From: Albimonas marina
GTDB taxonomy: Bacteria > Pseudomonadota > Alphaproteobacteria > Rhodobacterales > Rhodobacteraceae
Reading direction: 5' to 3'
DNA: 64,000 nucleotides
NCBI RefSeq assembly: GCF_029223255.1
Contig: NZ_JARHUC010000001.1
Coordinates: forward strand, 558,001-622,000
A program made the position numbers and the translations under genes. Shown here in pieces: positions 54,908 through 63,977 of the stretch. The notes under the pieces are model-generated. The model was not told the origin of the DNA. It saw nothing but the letters and a program-made list of their open reading frames with translations, and ran no database searches. Positions within the stretch are counted from its first letter, which is position 1, and each line of letters begins with the position of its first letter.

Positions 54908-55738
54908 ATGATCGGATTCCTCAAGCGCCTGATGGGCGGCGGCGGCGGCGACGGCGCTCCGCCGTCGGGCGAGGCGAAGAAGAAGGGCGGCCAGGGCTTC
55001 GACGCCCCGCTCGAGATCGACATGCCGACCTATGCGATCGGCGACATGCACGGGCGCGCCGACCTGCTGGAACGGCTTCTGGGCCGGATCAACCAGGACG
55101 CGAAGGACCGCGGCTACGAGGCGTGGCGCCTGGTGACCATGGGCGACTACGTCGACCGGGGCGAGCAGTCGGCCCAGGTTCTGGCGCGCCTGCGCGGGAT
55201 CGTGACCCGCGGCGGCTGGGCGAACGGCCCGGCCGAGGTGGTGGCCCTGCGCGGCAACCATGAGGAGATGATGGTCGCCTTCGTCGACGCCCCGGCCGAG
55301 GCCGGCGCGCGCTGGCTGCGCAACGGCGGCCTGCAGACCCTGGCGAGCTACGAGATCGGCGGCGTCGCCCCCACCACCGAGGGCGAGGCCCTGGTCGAGG
55401 TCGCCGCCCGCTTCGCCGAGGCCGCGGCCGAGGACCTGGCGATGGTGCGCGAGCTGCCCGCCTGGGCGCGCTTCGGCAAGGTCCTCTTCGCCCATGCCGG
55501 CGCCGACCCCGAGGCGCCGCCCGAGCTTCAGTCCGACCGGACGATGACCTGGGGCGTCTCGCGCTTCTTCTCGATCCCGCGCAAGGACGGGCTGTGGGTG
55601 GTCTACGGCCACTACGTGGTGGACGAGGCCGGCCACGCCGGCGGGCGCATCGCGGTGGACACGGGCGCCTACTACTCCGGCGTGCTCTCGGCCGTGCGGC
55701 TGGAGACGGGCGTCGAGCCGGCCTTCCTGACGAGCTGA
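54908..55738 (+). CDS. PPP-family metallophosphoesterase (serine/threonine phosphatase-like)
   Basis: 276 residues. Metal-binding motifs in order: GDMHGR (residues 45-50; the usual second Asp/Ile site is Met here), GDYVDRG, RGNHEEMM, then FAHAG and VVYGHYVVD. The N-terminal ~38 residues are a Gly/Lys-rich flexible lead with MIGFLKRLMG. Prokaryotic members include PrpA/PrpB-type protein phosphatases and diadenosine tetraphosphatases; the target is unknown. It is 57 bp downstream of the CoxL-like gene and could be co-transcribed. Confidence 0.88.
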   Translation: MIGFLKRLMGGGGGDGAPPSGEAKKKGGQGFDAPLEIDMPTYAIGDMHGRADLLERLLGRINQDAKDRGYEAWRLVTMGDYVDRGEQSAQVLARLRGIVTRGGWANGPAEVVALRGNHEEMMVAFVDAPAEAGARWLRNGGLQTLASYEIGGVAPTTEGEALVEVAARFAEAAAEDLAMVRELPAWARFGKVLFAHAGADPEAPPELQSDRTMTWGVSRFFSIPRKDGLWVVYGHYVVDEAGHAGGRIAVDTGAYYSGVLSAVRLETGVEPAFLTS

Positions 55739-55888
55739 GGCGCGCCTGCGCCCGCGCCGTGGGGCGCAGGACGGGGGCGAGGCGGCTGGGCCTTCCCCTG
55801 CGTCGCCGTCGCGCGCCCGTCCCCTGCGCGCCCCGTTTGCACGGCGGGCGATTCCGTCCTAAACGACGGCAAGCAAGGGAGGCCCGCC

Positions 55889-56896
55889 ATGGCTGCCGAC
55901 ACCACCCCCGCCGATCCCTCCGCCGCCCCCGCGCCGCGCCTGGTGCGCCCGCGCGACCTCAAGGACCGCGCCCAGCGGCACCCCGAGAAGCAGGGCCGCG
56001 CCGACGCGCCGATCCTGCGCAAGCCGGCCTGGATCCGGGTGAAGGCCCCCGGCGGCGAGGGTTACGAGCAGACCCGGCGGATCGTGAAGGAGCATCGCCT
56101 CGCCACCGTGTGCGAGGAGGCGGGCTGCCCCAACGTCGGGGAGTGCTGGTCGCAGGGCCACGCCACGATGATGATCATGGGCGAGATCTGCACCCGCGGC
56201 TGCACCTTCTGCAACGTCGCCACCGGCCGCCCCGAGGCGCTGGACGCGTTCGAGCCCGCCCGCGTCGCCGACGCCGTGGCGAAGCTGGGCCTGAGCCACG
56301 TGGTGATCACGTCCGTGGACCGCGACGACCTCGAGGACGGCGGCGCCGAGCACTTCGCCCGCACCATCCGCGCGCTTCGCCGCAAGGCGCCCGACACGAC
56401 GATCGAGATCCTGACCCCCGATTTCCTGAAATGCGCCCCTTCGGCGCTGGAGATGGTGGTCGAGGCGCGCCCCGACGTCTTCAACCACAACCTCGAGACG
56501 GTTCCCGGCCTGTATCCGGAGGTCCGTCCCGGCGCGCGCTACTTCCACTCCCTGCGCCTGCTGCAGCGGGTGAAGGAGCTGGACCCGACCATCTTCACCA
56601 AGTCCGGCATCATGGTGGGGCTCGGCGAGGAACGGGCGGCGGTCCACCAGGTGATGGACGACATGCGATCGGCCGACGTGGATTTCCTGACCGTGGGCCA
56701 GTACCTGCAGCCCACCCCCAAGCACCACGCGGTGGCCGAGTTCGTCACGCCGGAGGCCTTCGCCGCCTACGAGCGGGCGGCCTGGGGCAAGGGCTTCCTG
56801 ATGGTCTCGGCCACGCCCCTGACCCGGTCGAGCTACCACGCCGGCGACGATTTCGCCCGCCTGCGGGCGGCGCGGCTGAAGGCGATCGGGCGCTGA
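55889..56896 (+). CDS. lipA: Lipoyl synthase
   Basis: 335 residues, GGGAGG upstream. Radical-SAM enzyme inserting two sulfurs into protein-bound octanoate. The auxiliary cluster cysteines are in [15 protein letters not shown], the radical-SAM cluster in [10 protein letters not shown], and the C-terminal serine ligand in [11 protein letters not shown]. Length and motifs are standard. lipB is not adjacent. Confidence 0.98.
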   Translation: MAADTTPADPSAAPAPRLVRPRDLKDRAQRHPEKQGRADAPILRKPAWIRVKAPGGEGYEQTRRIVKEHRLATVCEEAGCPNVGECWSQGHATMMIMGEICTRGCTFCNVATGRPEALDAFEPARVADAVAKLGLSHVVITSVDRDDLEDGGAEHFARTIRALRRKAPDTTIEILTPDFLKCAPSALEMVVEARPDVFNHNLETVPGLYPEVRPGARYFHSLRLLQRVKELDPTIFTKSGIMVGLGEERAAVHQVMDDMRSADVDFLTVGQYLQPTPKHHAVAEFVTPEAFAAYERAAWGKGFLMVSATPLTRSSYHAGDDFARLRAARLKAIGR

Positions 56897-56957
56897 GGAC
56901 GGCGACGGCGACGCGCGGTCGTTGCCGTTGTTAACCAACATGAAACCCTAGTTCATA

Positions 56958-56986
56958 TTGACGTCAGGCCTCGCGCACGCTCTAGT
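56958..56986 (+). promoter_or_regulatory. Candidate promoter of the M8-type protease gene
   Basis: TTGACG (56958-56963), a 17-bp spacer and TCTAGT (56981-56986), within a marked AT-rich island (56930-56990). Leader of ~37 nt to the start codon. Confidence 0.55.
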
Positions 56987-57029
56987 CGCGTCCGTGACTC
57001 GCGTATCCCGTGTGGGATGGAGAAGATAG

Positions 57030-58205
57030 ATGCGTAACCGCGTGTTCCCGGCGGCCTGGACCGATGGGCTGCCGGATGATGTGCTCGACGTCCTGACCGA
57101 CCGGCAGGAGCGCAAGCTCGACCGCTGGGCCGAGCAGGGGAAGCACGACAAGCTCCTCAAGAAAATCGAGAAGATGCTCGACAAGCACGGGATCGACTTC
57201 GATCCCGACGATCTCGATTCCACCGAGTTCTTCAGCGCCCGGGGCGGGAAGAAGGGCGGCGGCACGACCGACGGCGGGACCACCGACGGCGGCACGACCG
57301 ATGGGGGCACGACCACCGACGGCGCCTCGGCCAAGGGCAAGGGCGGCGGCAAGGGCAACGGCGGCGGCACGACCGATCCGACCGACCCCACGGACCCGAC
57401 CGATCCCACCGATCCCACCGACCCGGGGACCGACCCCGGGACCGGCGACGGGCCCTACAACACCGCCGGCGCCGACGGGCTCTACGACGTCTACGTCTCG
57501 GGCAAAGGCGACCTGGGCGTGACCGGCGACTTCAACGTCGAGCTGATCTTCAACGGGACCTGGACCGTCGAGCAGCAGTCCGCGATGCTGCTGGCCGCGG
57601 AGATGATCTCGACCCTGGTTACCGGCGACATCGCCGACTACAGCGTCATCGACGACGTGCGCATCACCCTGTCGATCGGCTCGATCGACGGCTCCTACGG
57701 CACCATCGCCCGCGCGGCGTTGAGCGGCGTGCGCGCGAACGACCTGCCCTGGGCCGGCACGGTCCGGTTCGATTCGGCCGACATCGCGCGCCTGATGACC
57801 GACGGCACCGCCGACGACGTGGCCTTCCACGAGATGATGCACGTGCTGGGCTTCGGCCCGCAGTGGGACGACCTGGGCCTGCTGTCCACGGTGAACGGCG
57901 AGACGCGCTTCAACGGCGCCAACGCCACCCTCGCCTGGCAGGCGGAGTATCCGGGCCCCTCGGGCGTCGATCCCTACGCCGGCCAGGGCGTGCCGGTGGA
58001 GATGGACGGCGGCGCGGGCACGGCGGGCGTCCACTGGGACGAGATGCTGTTCCGCAAGGAGATCATGACCGGCTACGTGAACGCGGACAACTACATCTCC
58101 GCCACCACCGTCGCCGCGCTCGAGGACATGGGCTACGACACGATCTTCGACGCGGCCGACCCGCTGGCCCCGATCCCGCAGCTGGACGACCTGCTGGTCG
58201 CCTGA
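57030..58205 (+). CDS. M8 (leishmanolysin)-type metalloprotease with low-complexity linker
   Basis: 391 residues, GGAGAAG upstream. An N-terminal ~70-residue charged helical region (TDRQERKLDRWAEQGKHDKLLKKIEKML) leads into repeats of GGTTD and TDP (~residues 76-145). The protease domain has the zinc site HEMMHVLGFG (267-276), then a third candidate ligand in GVHWDEM and a Met-turn-like KEIMTGYVN, as in leishmanolysin-like proteins. No classical signal peptide is present, and no RTX repeats are visible in the acidic C-terminus, so the export route is unclear (type I export with a C-terminal signal is possible). Neighbours are lipA and, convergently, a CAP-RTX secreted protein. Confidence 0.82.
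   Translation: MRNRVFPAAWTDGLPDDVLDVLTDRQERKLDRWAEQGKHDKLLKKIEKMLDKHGIDFDPDDLDSTEFFSARGGKKGGGTTDGGTTDGGTTDGGTTTDGASAKGKGGGKGNGGGTTDPTDPTDPTDPTDPTDPGTDPGTGDGPYNTAGADGLYDVYVSGKGDLGVTGDFNVELIFNGTWTVEQQSAMLLAAEMISTLVTGDIADYSVIDDVRITLSIGSIDGSYGTIARAALSGVRANDLPWAGTVRFDSADIARLMTDGTADDVAFHEMMHVLGFGPQWDDLGLLSTVNGETRFNGANATLAWQAEYPGPSGVDPYAGQGVPVEMDGGAGTAGVHWDEMLFRKEIMTGYVNADNYISATTVAALEDMGYDTIFDAADPLAPIPQLDDLLVA
57250..57440 (+). repeat. In-gene low-complexity repeats (GGCACGACCGAC-like, then GACCCCACC-like)
   Basis: Within the M8-type protease gene. The first block encodes three to four GGTTDGG units (57255-57320), the second six TDP units (57367-57425). Units differ at synonymous sites, so they are not freshly slipped. 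They form a flexible linker between the N-terminal region and the protease. Confidence 0.75.
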
Positions 58206-58230
58206 GCGGCGCCGGCGCCCGACGGCGCGA

Positions 58231-58263
58231 GAACGGCCGCCCGGGACGCCCGGGCGGCCGTTC
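58231..58263. terminator. Bidirectional terminator between convergent secreted-protein genes
   Basis: Perfect 15-bp stem GAACGGCCGCCCGGG (58231-58245), loop ACG, CCCGGGCGGCCGTTC (58249-58263). Confidence 0.75.
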
Positions 58264-58280
58264 TGCGTTAGCGGGGGCCG

Positions 58281-59567
58281 TCAGGCCAGCAGCAGGTCGG
58301 CGAGGTCGATGCGCCCGGCGGCGTCCTCCACCACCACCTCGGTCCCCGCGAAGGCGAGGACGGCGTCGCCGTCGTGGGCGGAGATCGTCACGTCCGCCCG
58401 CGCCAGCCCGCCGCCCAGCGCGACGGCGTCGCCCTTGCCCCAGTCGAGGATGCGGTCGTGGCCGTCGCGGGCATGGAACAGGAACGTGTCGGCCCCGCCG
58501 CCGCCGCGCAGCAGGTCGTCGCCCTTGCCGCCCTCGATCAGGTCGCGTCCGCCGCCGCCGGAGAGCCGGTCGGTCCCGCCCTCGCCGTCCAGGACGTTGC
58601 GCCCGGCGTTGCCCTCCAGCCGGTCGCGCCCGCCCTTGCCCGAGAGGTCGACGTCGCCGGTCCCGAGCGCGATCACCGCGGCCGCGCCCTTCTTCAGGTC
58701 GAGGTCGGCGCTGGTGGCGAGGATCTTGCGGTCGATCAGGTCGAGCTTCGCGTTCTCCCGCCCCACCTGCACCTCGGCGACGATCCGGCCCTTCGCCGCG
58801 GCGCCCGAGAGGGTGAGGTCGGCCCGGCCCTCGCCGACCTCCAGCGACCAGCCGCCGGCGGGGGCGGAGGCGGTCTTGCCCCGGCCCTCGGCGGCGACGC
58901 GCAGGCCCTTGATCCCCTCGCCCATCGAGAACAGGCCGTCGCCGTCCTTGTCCCGCCAGGCCGCGCCGGTCAGCACGGGGCCGGCGTCGGGGCGGGCGCC
59001 GAAGTTCTGGGTGACGATCCAGGGGCCGGTGGAGGCCGAGGCGTCGTCCTGCTTCACCACGCCGATCCCCACCTCGGCGAAGCCGGCATAGGCGAGGTTC
59101 ACCCGGTGGCCGCGCCCGGCCTGCATCCCGTCGGCGTCGGGGCCCCAGTCGACCACGAAGGCCTCATGCGCGTGGCGGGCGGATTCGGCGTAGGAGAAGA
59201 CGTTCTCGCCGACGCGGGAGCCGTAATAGCCCGCGTCGCGGATCCGCTCCCCCAGCGGCGCCTCGCCCAGCGAGGTCACCTGGTGGGACTGCACGTCGGC
59301 CCGGTCGAGCAGGGAGGAATGCCGGGCGGCGGCCTGGGCGAGCCGGCCGTTCCAGGCCAGCGGCTGGGCGGCGGAGAGGGCGGCCAGCTCCGTCTCCAGC
59401 GCGCGCAGGTCGGTGCCGAACCAGCGCAGCGCGACCGTGACGTCGGCGTCGTGCGCCGTGGTCGTGGCCCGGTTCTGGACGATGCGGTCGAACTCCCCGC
59501 CCGGGTCCAGGCGGAAACGGTTGATCAGCTCGACCATGTACTGGGCGAACGCGTTCGCGGATGCCAC
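58281..59567 (-). CDS. CAP-domain secreted protein with RTX calcium-binding repeats
   Basis: 428 residues. The N-terminal CAP/SCP domain (about 1-185) has LINRFRLDPGGEFDRIV, LAWNGRLAQAAARHSSLLDRADVQSH and GRGHRVNLAYAGFAEVGIGVV, including the usual His/Glu cavity residues (H in RHS and SHQ; E in GENVFS). A linker with DKDGDGLFSMGEG (EF-hand-like) follows, then RTX nonapeptides around GGTDRLSGGGGRDLIEGGKGDDLLRGGGGADTFLF. RTX repeats point to type I secretion; no transporter genes are in the window. No N-terminal signal peptide, as expected. The biological role is unknown. Confidence 0.9.
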   Translation of the reverse strand: MASANAFAQYMVELINRFRLDPGGEFDRIVQNRATTTAHDADVTVALRWFGTDLRALETELAALSAAQPLAWNGRLAQAAARHSSLLDRADVQSHQVTSLGEAPLGERIRDAGYYGSRVGENVFSYAESARHAHEAFVVDWGPDADGMQAGRGHRVNLAYAGFAEVGIGVVKQDDASASTGPWIVTQNFGARPDAGPVLTGAAWRDKDGDGLFSMGEGIKGLRVAAEGRGKTASAPAGGWSLEVGEGRADLTLSGAAAKGRIVAEVQVGRENAKLDLIDRKILATSADLDLKKGAAAVIALGTGDVDLSGKGGRDRLEGNAGRNVLDGEGGTDRLSGGGGRDLIEGGKGDDLLRGGGGADTFLFHARDGHDRILDWGKGDAVALGGGLARADVTISAHDGDAVLAFAGTEVVVEDAAGRIDLADLLLA

Positions 59568-59662
59568 GATCCCAACCCCCTCGGCTTGCTCCGGGGGGGA
59601 CCCTGCACCGGGGCGGCTTTACGCCCGGTTTCGCAAGGGTGAAGGGAAGGTTGAGGCGCCGG

Positions 59663-60652
59663 CTAGAGCAGGGCCGCGACGGCGAAGCCCGCGGCCATCA
59701 GCAGGCCCGCGTTGCGGTTGTCGCGGAACAGCCGCAGGCAGACCGCGCCGTCGGTGCGGTCGAAGCGGCGCAGCTGCCAGTGCAGGCGCAGCGCGAAGGC
59801 CCAGACGCCCAGGATCGCCGCGACCATCGTCGCCGCCCCCGACCAGGCCGTCGCCAGAACCGCGGCCGACAGCGCCAGCAGCACCGCGGCGACGAGGAAG
59901 CCGAACAGCCAGCGTCCGGTGGATTCGGCGAACAGGCGCGCGGTCGACTTCACCCCGATCAGCGCGTCGTCCTCCTGGTCGCAGCAGGCGTAGATCGTGT
60001 CGTAGAACAGCGTCCAGGCGATGCCGGCGAGGTAGAGCAGCACCGGCGGCCAGCCGAGCGAGCCGGTGTGCGCCGTCCACGCCAGCAGCGCGCCCCAGTT
60101 GAAGGCCAGGCCCAGAAACACCTGCGGCCACCAGGTCACGCGCTTCATGAACGGGTAGATGCACACCGGCGCCAGCGAGACGACGCCGAGGAGAATCGCC
60201 GCCGGGTGCAGCGTCAGCAGCAGGAAGAAGGCGATGAACGCCTGTATAACCATCCACGCCACGGCCTGCTTCACGGTGACGCGGCCCGAGGGCAGCGGAC
60301 GCGAGCGGGTGCGCGCCACGCCGCCGTCGATGTCGCGGTCGGTGATGTCGTTCCAGGTGCACCCCGCGCCGCGCATCAGGAACGCGCCCACCGCGCAGAC
60401 CCCAGCGATCCAAAGGTCTTCCGGACGCCCCCCGGCGGGATCGGCCGCGACCGCGAGCGCCAGGCTCCACCAGCAGGGGATCAGCAGCAGCCAGGTCCCC
60501 GCCGGCCGGTCGGCCCGGCTCAGGCGCAGGAAGGGGCGGCTCCACTCGGGCGCGAAGCGGTCGACCCAGTTGCGATCGGTGGAATCGGCAACTCGACCAT
60601 CCGGCGCGGGCGGGTTATCCCAAGGCGGGGTTTCGGAGCGTGGCGCATTCAT
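59663..60652 (-). CDS. ubiA: 4-hydroxybenzoate polyprenyltransferase
   Basis: 329 residues, eight or nine helices. Joins the polyprenyl chain to 4-hydroxybenzoate in ubiquinone synthesis. First Asp-rich motif NDITDRDID (with GCTW before it) and second YDTIYACCDQEDD, then GVKSTARLF, all characteristic of UbiA. The extended N-terminus (~40 hydrophilic residues) is common in alphaproteobacteria. Divergent from rsmE, with start codons only ~10 bases apart, so the promoters overlap the opposite genes. Confidence 0.96.
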   Translation of the reverse strand: MNAPRSETPPWDNPPAPDGRVADSTDRNWVDRFAPEWSRPFLRLSRADRPAGTWLLLIPCWWSLALAVAADPAGGRPEDLWIAGVCAVGAFLMRGAGCTWNDITDRDIDGGVARTRSRPLPSGRVTVKQAVAWMVIQAFIAFFLLLTLHPAAILLGVVSLAPVCIYPFMKRVTWWPQVFLGLAFNWGALLAWTAHTGSLGWPPVLLYLAGIAWTLFYDTIYACCDQEDDALIGVKSTARLFAESTGRWLFGFLVAAVLLALSAAVLATAWSGAATMVAAILGVWAFALRLHWQLRRFDRTDGAVCLRLFRDNRNAGLLMAAGFAVAALL

Positions 60653-60662
60653 GCGGGGGCTT

Positions 60663-61439
60663 ATGGCAGAAAAGGCGGCGAAGGTCAGGCTCTGCGTGAC
60701 GGGCGAACTGTCGCCGGGCGCGGTGCTGGAACCCTCGCGGGAGCAGGCCCATTACCTGTTCAACGTGATGCGCCTGACCCCGGGCGATACGCTGCTCGTC
60801 TTCAACGGCCGCGACGGCGAATGGCGCGCCGAGGTGAGCGAGGCGAGCCGCAAGGGCGGCGCGCTGACCTGCGTCGAGCGGACCCGCCCGCAGACCCGCC
60901 CCCGCGACCTGTGGCTGCTGTTCGCCCCGGTGAAGAAGGCGCGCACCGACTTCATCGTCGAGAAGGCCTGCGAGCTGGGCTGCGCCGCCCTGCGCCCCGT
61001 CTTCACCCGCCGCACCAACGCCGAGCGCCTGCGCCCCGACCGCCTGCAGGCCCACATGGTCGAGGCGGCGGAGCAGTGCGGCTTCCTCTCGGTGCCCGAG
61101 CTGATGGAGGCCGAGCGGCTGGACCGCGTGCTCGACGCCTGGGACCCCGCCCGCCGGCTGCTGTTCTGCGACGAGCGGCGCGACGCGCCCCCGATCACGC
61201 AGGCGCTGGCCGCCCATGCGCCCGCGCCGGGTGCGGACGCCGGCCCCTGGGCGGTTCTGATCGGCCCCGAGGGGGGCTTCGACGAGGCGGAATCCGAGCG
61301 CCTGCGCGCCGCCCCTTACGTCACGCCCGTGTCGCTCGGACCGCGCATCCTGCGCGCGGATACCGCGGCGGCTTCGGCGCTGACGATATGGCAGGCTGCG
61401 CTGGGGGACTGGAACGGGACCGAGGGGGCGACGGCATGA
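60663..61439 (+). CDS. rsmE: 16S rRNA (uracil-1498-N3)-methyltransferase RsmE
   Basis: 258 residues from ATG 60663 (MAEKAAKVRLCVTGEL), with GGGGG upstream; ATG 60651 would overlap the ubiA start. N-terminal PUA-like domain (HYLFNVMRLTPGDTLLVFNGRDGEW) and a C-terminal SPOUT knot with LIGPEGGFDEAESERL and SLGPRILRADTAAASAL. Methylates U1498 of 16S rRNA. The stop overlaps the next start (ATGA). Confidence 0.96.
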   Translation: MAEKAAKVRLCVTGELSPGAVLEPSREQAHYLFNVMRLTPGDTLLVFNGRDGEWRAEVSEASRKGGALTCVERTRPQTRPRDLWLLFAPVKKARTDFIVEKACELGCAALRPVFTRRTNAERLRPDRLQAHMVEAAEQCGFLSVPELMEAERLDRVLDAWDPARRLLFCDERRDAPPITQALAAHAPAPGADAGPWAVLIGPEGGFDEAESERLRAAPYVTPVSLGPRILRADTAAASALTIWQAALGDWNGTEGATA

Positions 61440-62008
61440 GCGACGGGACGAGCGCATTTCCCGGCGGAGAGGGGGAAGGAGCCATGCAGGCGTTGGGCCG
61501 CTGGGCCGAGACCCTGATCGCCGCCACGCTGGCGGTGGCGCTGCTGAGCGTCGGCCTGCGGGCCGCGTTGCAGGGCGGATGGCTCGGCTGGGGCCTCGCG
61601 GCGCTGGGCCTGCCCGCCGCCGCCTGGGCCGTGGTCGCCTTCAGCCGAGCGCGGATGAAGGGCGACTCGGACGGTCCCGGCGTGGTCGAGGTCGCCGAGG
61701 GCCGCATCACCTATCTCGCGCCCGAGGGGCACGAGCAGCTCTGGGGCGGCGTGGTCCGCGTCGAGGAGCTGTGGACGGTCGAGGCGGTGCTGCTGAAGCG
61801 CAACGCCGGCCTCGCCTGGCGGCTGCGCCCGATGGACGGCCTGCCGGTGGTGATCGCCGTGCGCGCCCGCGGCGCGGACCAGATCCCCGAGGCGCTGTCG
61901 GTGCTGCCGGGCTTCTCGGTGATGCGCGCCTCGAAGGCCTTCGAGCACGACGGGCTGGGGGTGCGCCCGATCTGGCGACGCTCGGTCCACGCGCGCAGCC
62001 TCATTTGA
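61436..62008 (+). CDS. Membrane protein of unknown function coupled to rsmE
   Basis: 190 residues. Starts in the ATGA overlap with rsmE, so it is translationally coupled. Two adjacent helices (ETLIAATLAVALLSVGLRAAL and GWGLAALGLPAAAWAVVAFS), then a soluble C-terminal domain of ~110 residues (GPGVVEVAEGRITYLAPEGHEQLWGGVVRVEELWTVE...), which reads as a beta-rich PH-like fold. I do not recognise a named family. A small hairpin follows at 62018-62032. Confidence 0.75.
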   Translation: MSDGTSAFPGGEGEGAMQALGRWAETLIAATLAVALLSVGLRAALQGGWLGWGLAALGLPAAAWAVVAFSRARMKGDSDGPGVVEVAEGRITYLAPEGHEQLWGGVVRVEELWTVEAVLLKRNAGLAWRLRPMDGLPVVIAVRARGADQIPEALSVLPGFSVMRASKAFEHDGLGVRPIWRRSVHARSLI

Positions 62009-62100
62009 CGGTCCAGAACGGGGTTGCCCCGTCCCGCGGCCCCTTCTAAGTCTGCCCGTGGCCGCCACTTCGCGCGGCGAAGAAGACGCCGGGAGCGGGC

Positions 62101-63486
62101 ATGTCGATACCTCAGAGCGGCGGCGGCCCGATCGAGCGGCGCGAACAGCTGGCCGAATACCTCGCCGCCGGCTGCAAGCCCGCGGACCAGTGGCGCATCG
62201 GGACCGAGCACGAGAAGTTCGGCTACCTGCGCGGCAGCCACAAGCCGCTGCCCTACGAGGCGCCGGCGGGCGGCTCCCCCGCCTCGGTCCGCGCCATGCT
62301 CGAAGGCCTGCGCGACCGCTTCGGCTGGGACCCGATCGAGGAATCGGGCCACCTGATCGGCCTGACCAAGGACGGCGCCAACGTCAGCCTGGAGCCGGGC
62401 GGGCAGCTCGAGCTTTCGGGCGCGCCGCTGGAGACGCTGCACCAGACCTGCGACGAGTCGAACCGGCACCTGGCCGAGGTGAAGGAGATCGCCGACGAGA
62501 TCGGCGCCGGCTTCATCGGCCTGGGCGCGGCCCCGGAATGGCGCCACGAGGACATGCCGATGATGCCCAAGGGGCGCTATCGGCTGATGACCGGCTACAT
62601 GCAGTCGATCGGCCCCTGGGGCACGCAGATGATGTACCGGACCTGCACCATCCAGGTGAACCTGGACTTCGGGTCCGAGGCCGACATGGTCAAGAAGCTG
62701 CGCGTGGGGCTGGCGCTGCAGCCGGTGGCCACCGCGCTCTTCGCCAACTCCCCCTTCTTCGAAGGCAAGATCAACGGCCAGAAGTCCTGGCGCTCGCGCA
62801 TCTGGCAGGACCTCGATCCCGACCGCACCGGCATGCTGCCCTTCGTCTTCGAGGACGGCATGGGGTTCGAGCGCTGGGTGGACTACGCGCTCGACGTGCC
62901 GATGTACTTCGTCTACCGCGACGGCAAGTACATCGACGCCCTCGGCCAGAGCTTCCGGGACTTCATGGAGGGCCGGCTGCCCGCCCTGCCGGGCGAGACG
63001 CCGACCCTGTCGGACTGGGCCGACCACCTGACCACCGCCTTCCCCGAGGCGCGCATCAAGAAGTTCATCGAGATGCGCGGCGCCGACGGCGGCCCGTGGC
63101 GGCGGATCTGCGCCCTGCCGGCCTTCTGGGTGGGGCTGCTCTACGACGCCCCGGCGCTGGACGCCGCCTGGGACCTCGCTAAGGACTGGACGGCCGAGGA
63201 GCGCGAGGCCCTGCGCCGCGACGCCGCCAAGCGCGGGCTGGAGGCGGAGATCCGCGGCCGCTCGATGCAGGACCTGGCGCGGGAGGTGCTGTCGATCTCC
63301 GAGGCCGGTCTCAAGGCCCGCGCGCGCCCCGGCGCCGGCGGCCTGATCCCCGACGAGACCCACTTCCTCGACGCCCTGCGCGAGACGGTCGAGACGGGCA
63401 TGACGCCCGCCGACGAGCTTCTGGCGCGCTACCACGGCGCATGGGGCGGCGATCTCTCGAAGGTCTACGGAGAATACAGCTACTGA
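62101..63486 (+). CDS. gshA: Glutamate-cysteine ligase
   Basis: 461 residues, GGGAGCGGGC upstream. First step of glutathione synthesis. Plant/alphaproteobacterial GCS2-type: WRIGTEHEKFGYLRGS, ANVSLEPGGQLELSGAPLETLHQTCDE, MPKGRYRLMTGYMQSIGPWGTQMMYRTCTIQVNLDF and EMRGADGGPWRRICALPAFWVGLLYD. The N- and C-terminal cysteines used for redox control in plants cannot be matched with certainty. gshB is not nearby. Confidence 0.96.
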   Translation: MSIPQSGGGPIERREQLAEYLAAGCKPADQWRIGTEHEKFGYLRGSHKPLPYEAPAGGSPASVRAMLEGLRDRFGWDPIEESGHLIGLTKDGANVSLEPGGQLELSGAPLETLHQTCDESNRHLAEVKEIADEIGAGFIGLGAAPEWRHEDMPMMPKGRYRLMTGYMQSIGPWGTQMMYRTCTIQVNLDFGSEADMVKKLRVGLALQPVATALFANSPFFEGKINGQKSWRSRIWQDLDPDRTGMLPFVFEDGMGFERWVDYALDVPMYFVYRDGKYIDALGQSFRDFMEGRLPALPGETPTLSDWADHLTTAFPEARIKKFIEMRGADGGPWRRICALPAFWVGLLYDAPALDAAWDLAKDWTAEEREALRRDAAKRGLEAEIRGRSMQDLAREVLSISEAGLKARARPGAGGLIPDETHFLDALRETVETGMTPADELLARYHGAWGGDLSKVYGEYSY

Positions 63487-63527
63487 GGCGGCCGCCCCCT
63501 GCGGCGCGGCCTCGCTCCTTCGGCGGC

Positions 63528-63977
63528 TCAGCCGTCGGCCGGACGCTCCCGCACGCCCGAGATCCAGCGCACGAGCAGCAGGCTCGCCGCGCCCATCCCG
63601 CCCAGGATCAGCGGCTGGGCGAGGCTGAGGGGGACGCCGAGGATCAGGCCGGAGACGAGGGCGAAGAGCACGCCCGCGACCAGCCCCGCCAGCGCGAAGG
63701 CGAGCGCGGTGCGCCGGCGGGCGAGCCACAGGCCCAGCACCGCCAGCAGGCCGAAGGTCAGCGAGAAGACCACGAAGGCCGACAGCGCGGCCAGCGCGGC
63801 GGTCGCGGCCGCCTGGTTCACCGCGGCGCGGTCGGGCAGGGCCATGCCGGCCACCAGCCAGGCGATGGCCGCCGACAGCGCGCCGATCGCCACCGGCGCG
63901 ATCGCCAGCCCCGCCACGAGGCGCAACACCGGGCGGCGCGCATCCATCGGCCACCAGTCCAGACCCAGCTTCGCCAT
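63528..63977 (-). CDS. Four-helix membrane protein of unknown function
   Basis: 149 residues, complete; GGAGGGG upstream of ATG 63977. Four hydrophobic helices (VLRLVAGLAIAPVAIGALSAAIAWLVAG; ALAALSAFVVFSLTFGLLAVLGLWLA; ALAFALAGLVAGVLFALVSGLILG; PLILGGMGAASLLLVRW) with short loops. No family recognised. Convergent with gshA. Confidence 0.7.
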   Translation of the reverse strand: MAKLGLDWWPMDARRPVLRLVAGLAIAPVAIGALSAAIAWLVAGMALPDRAAVNQAAATAALAALSAFVVFSLTFGLLAVLGLWLARRRTALAFALAGLVAGVLFALVSGLILGVPLSLAQPLILGGMGAASLLLVRWISGVRERPADG

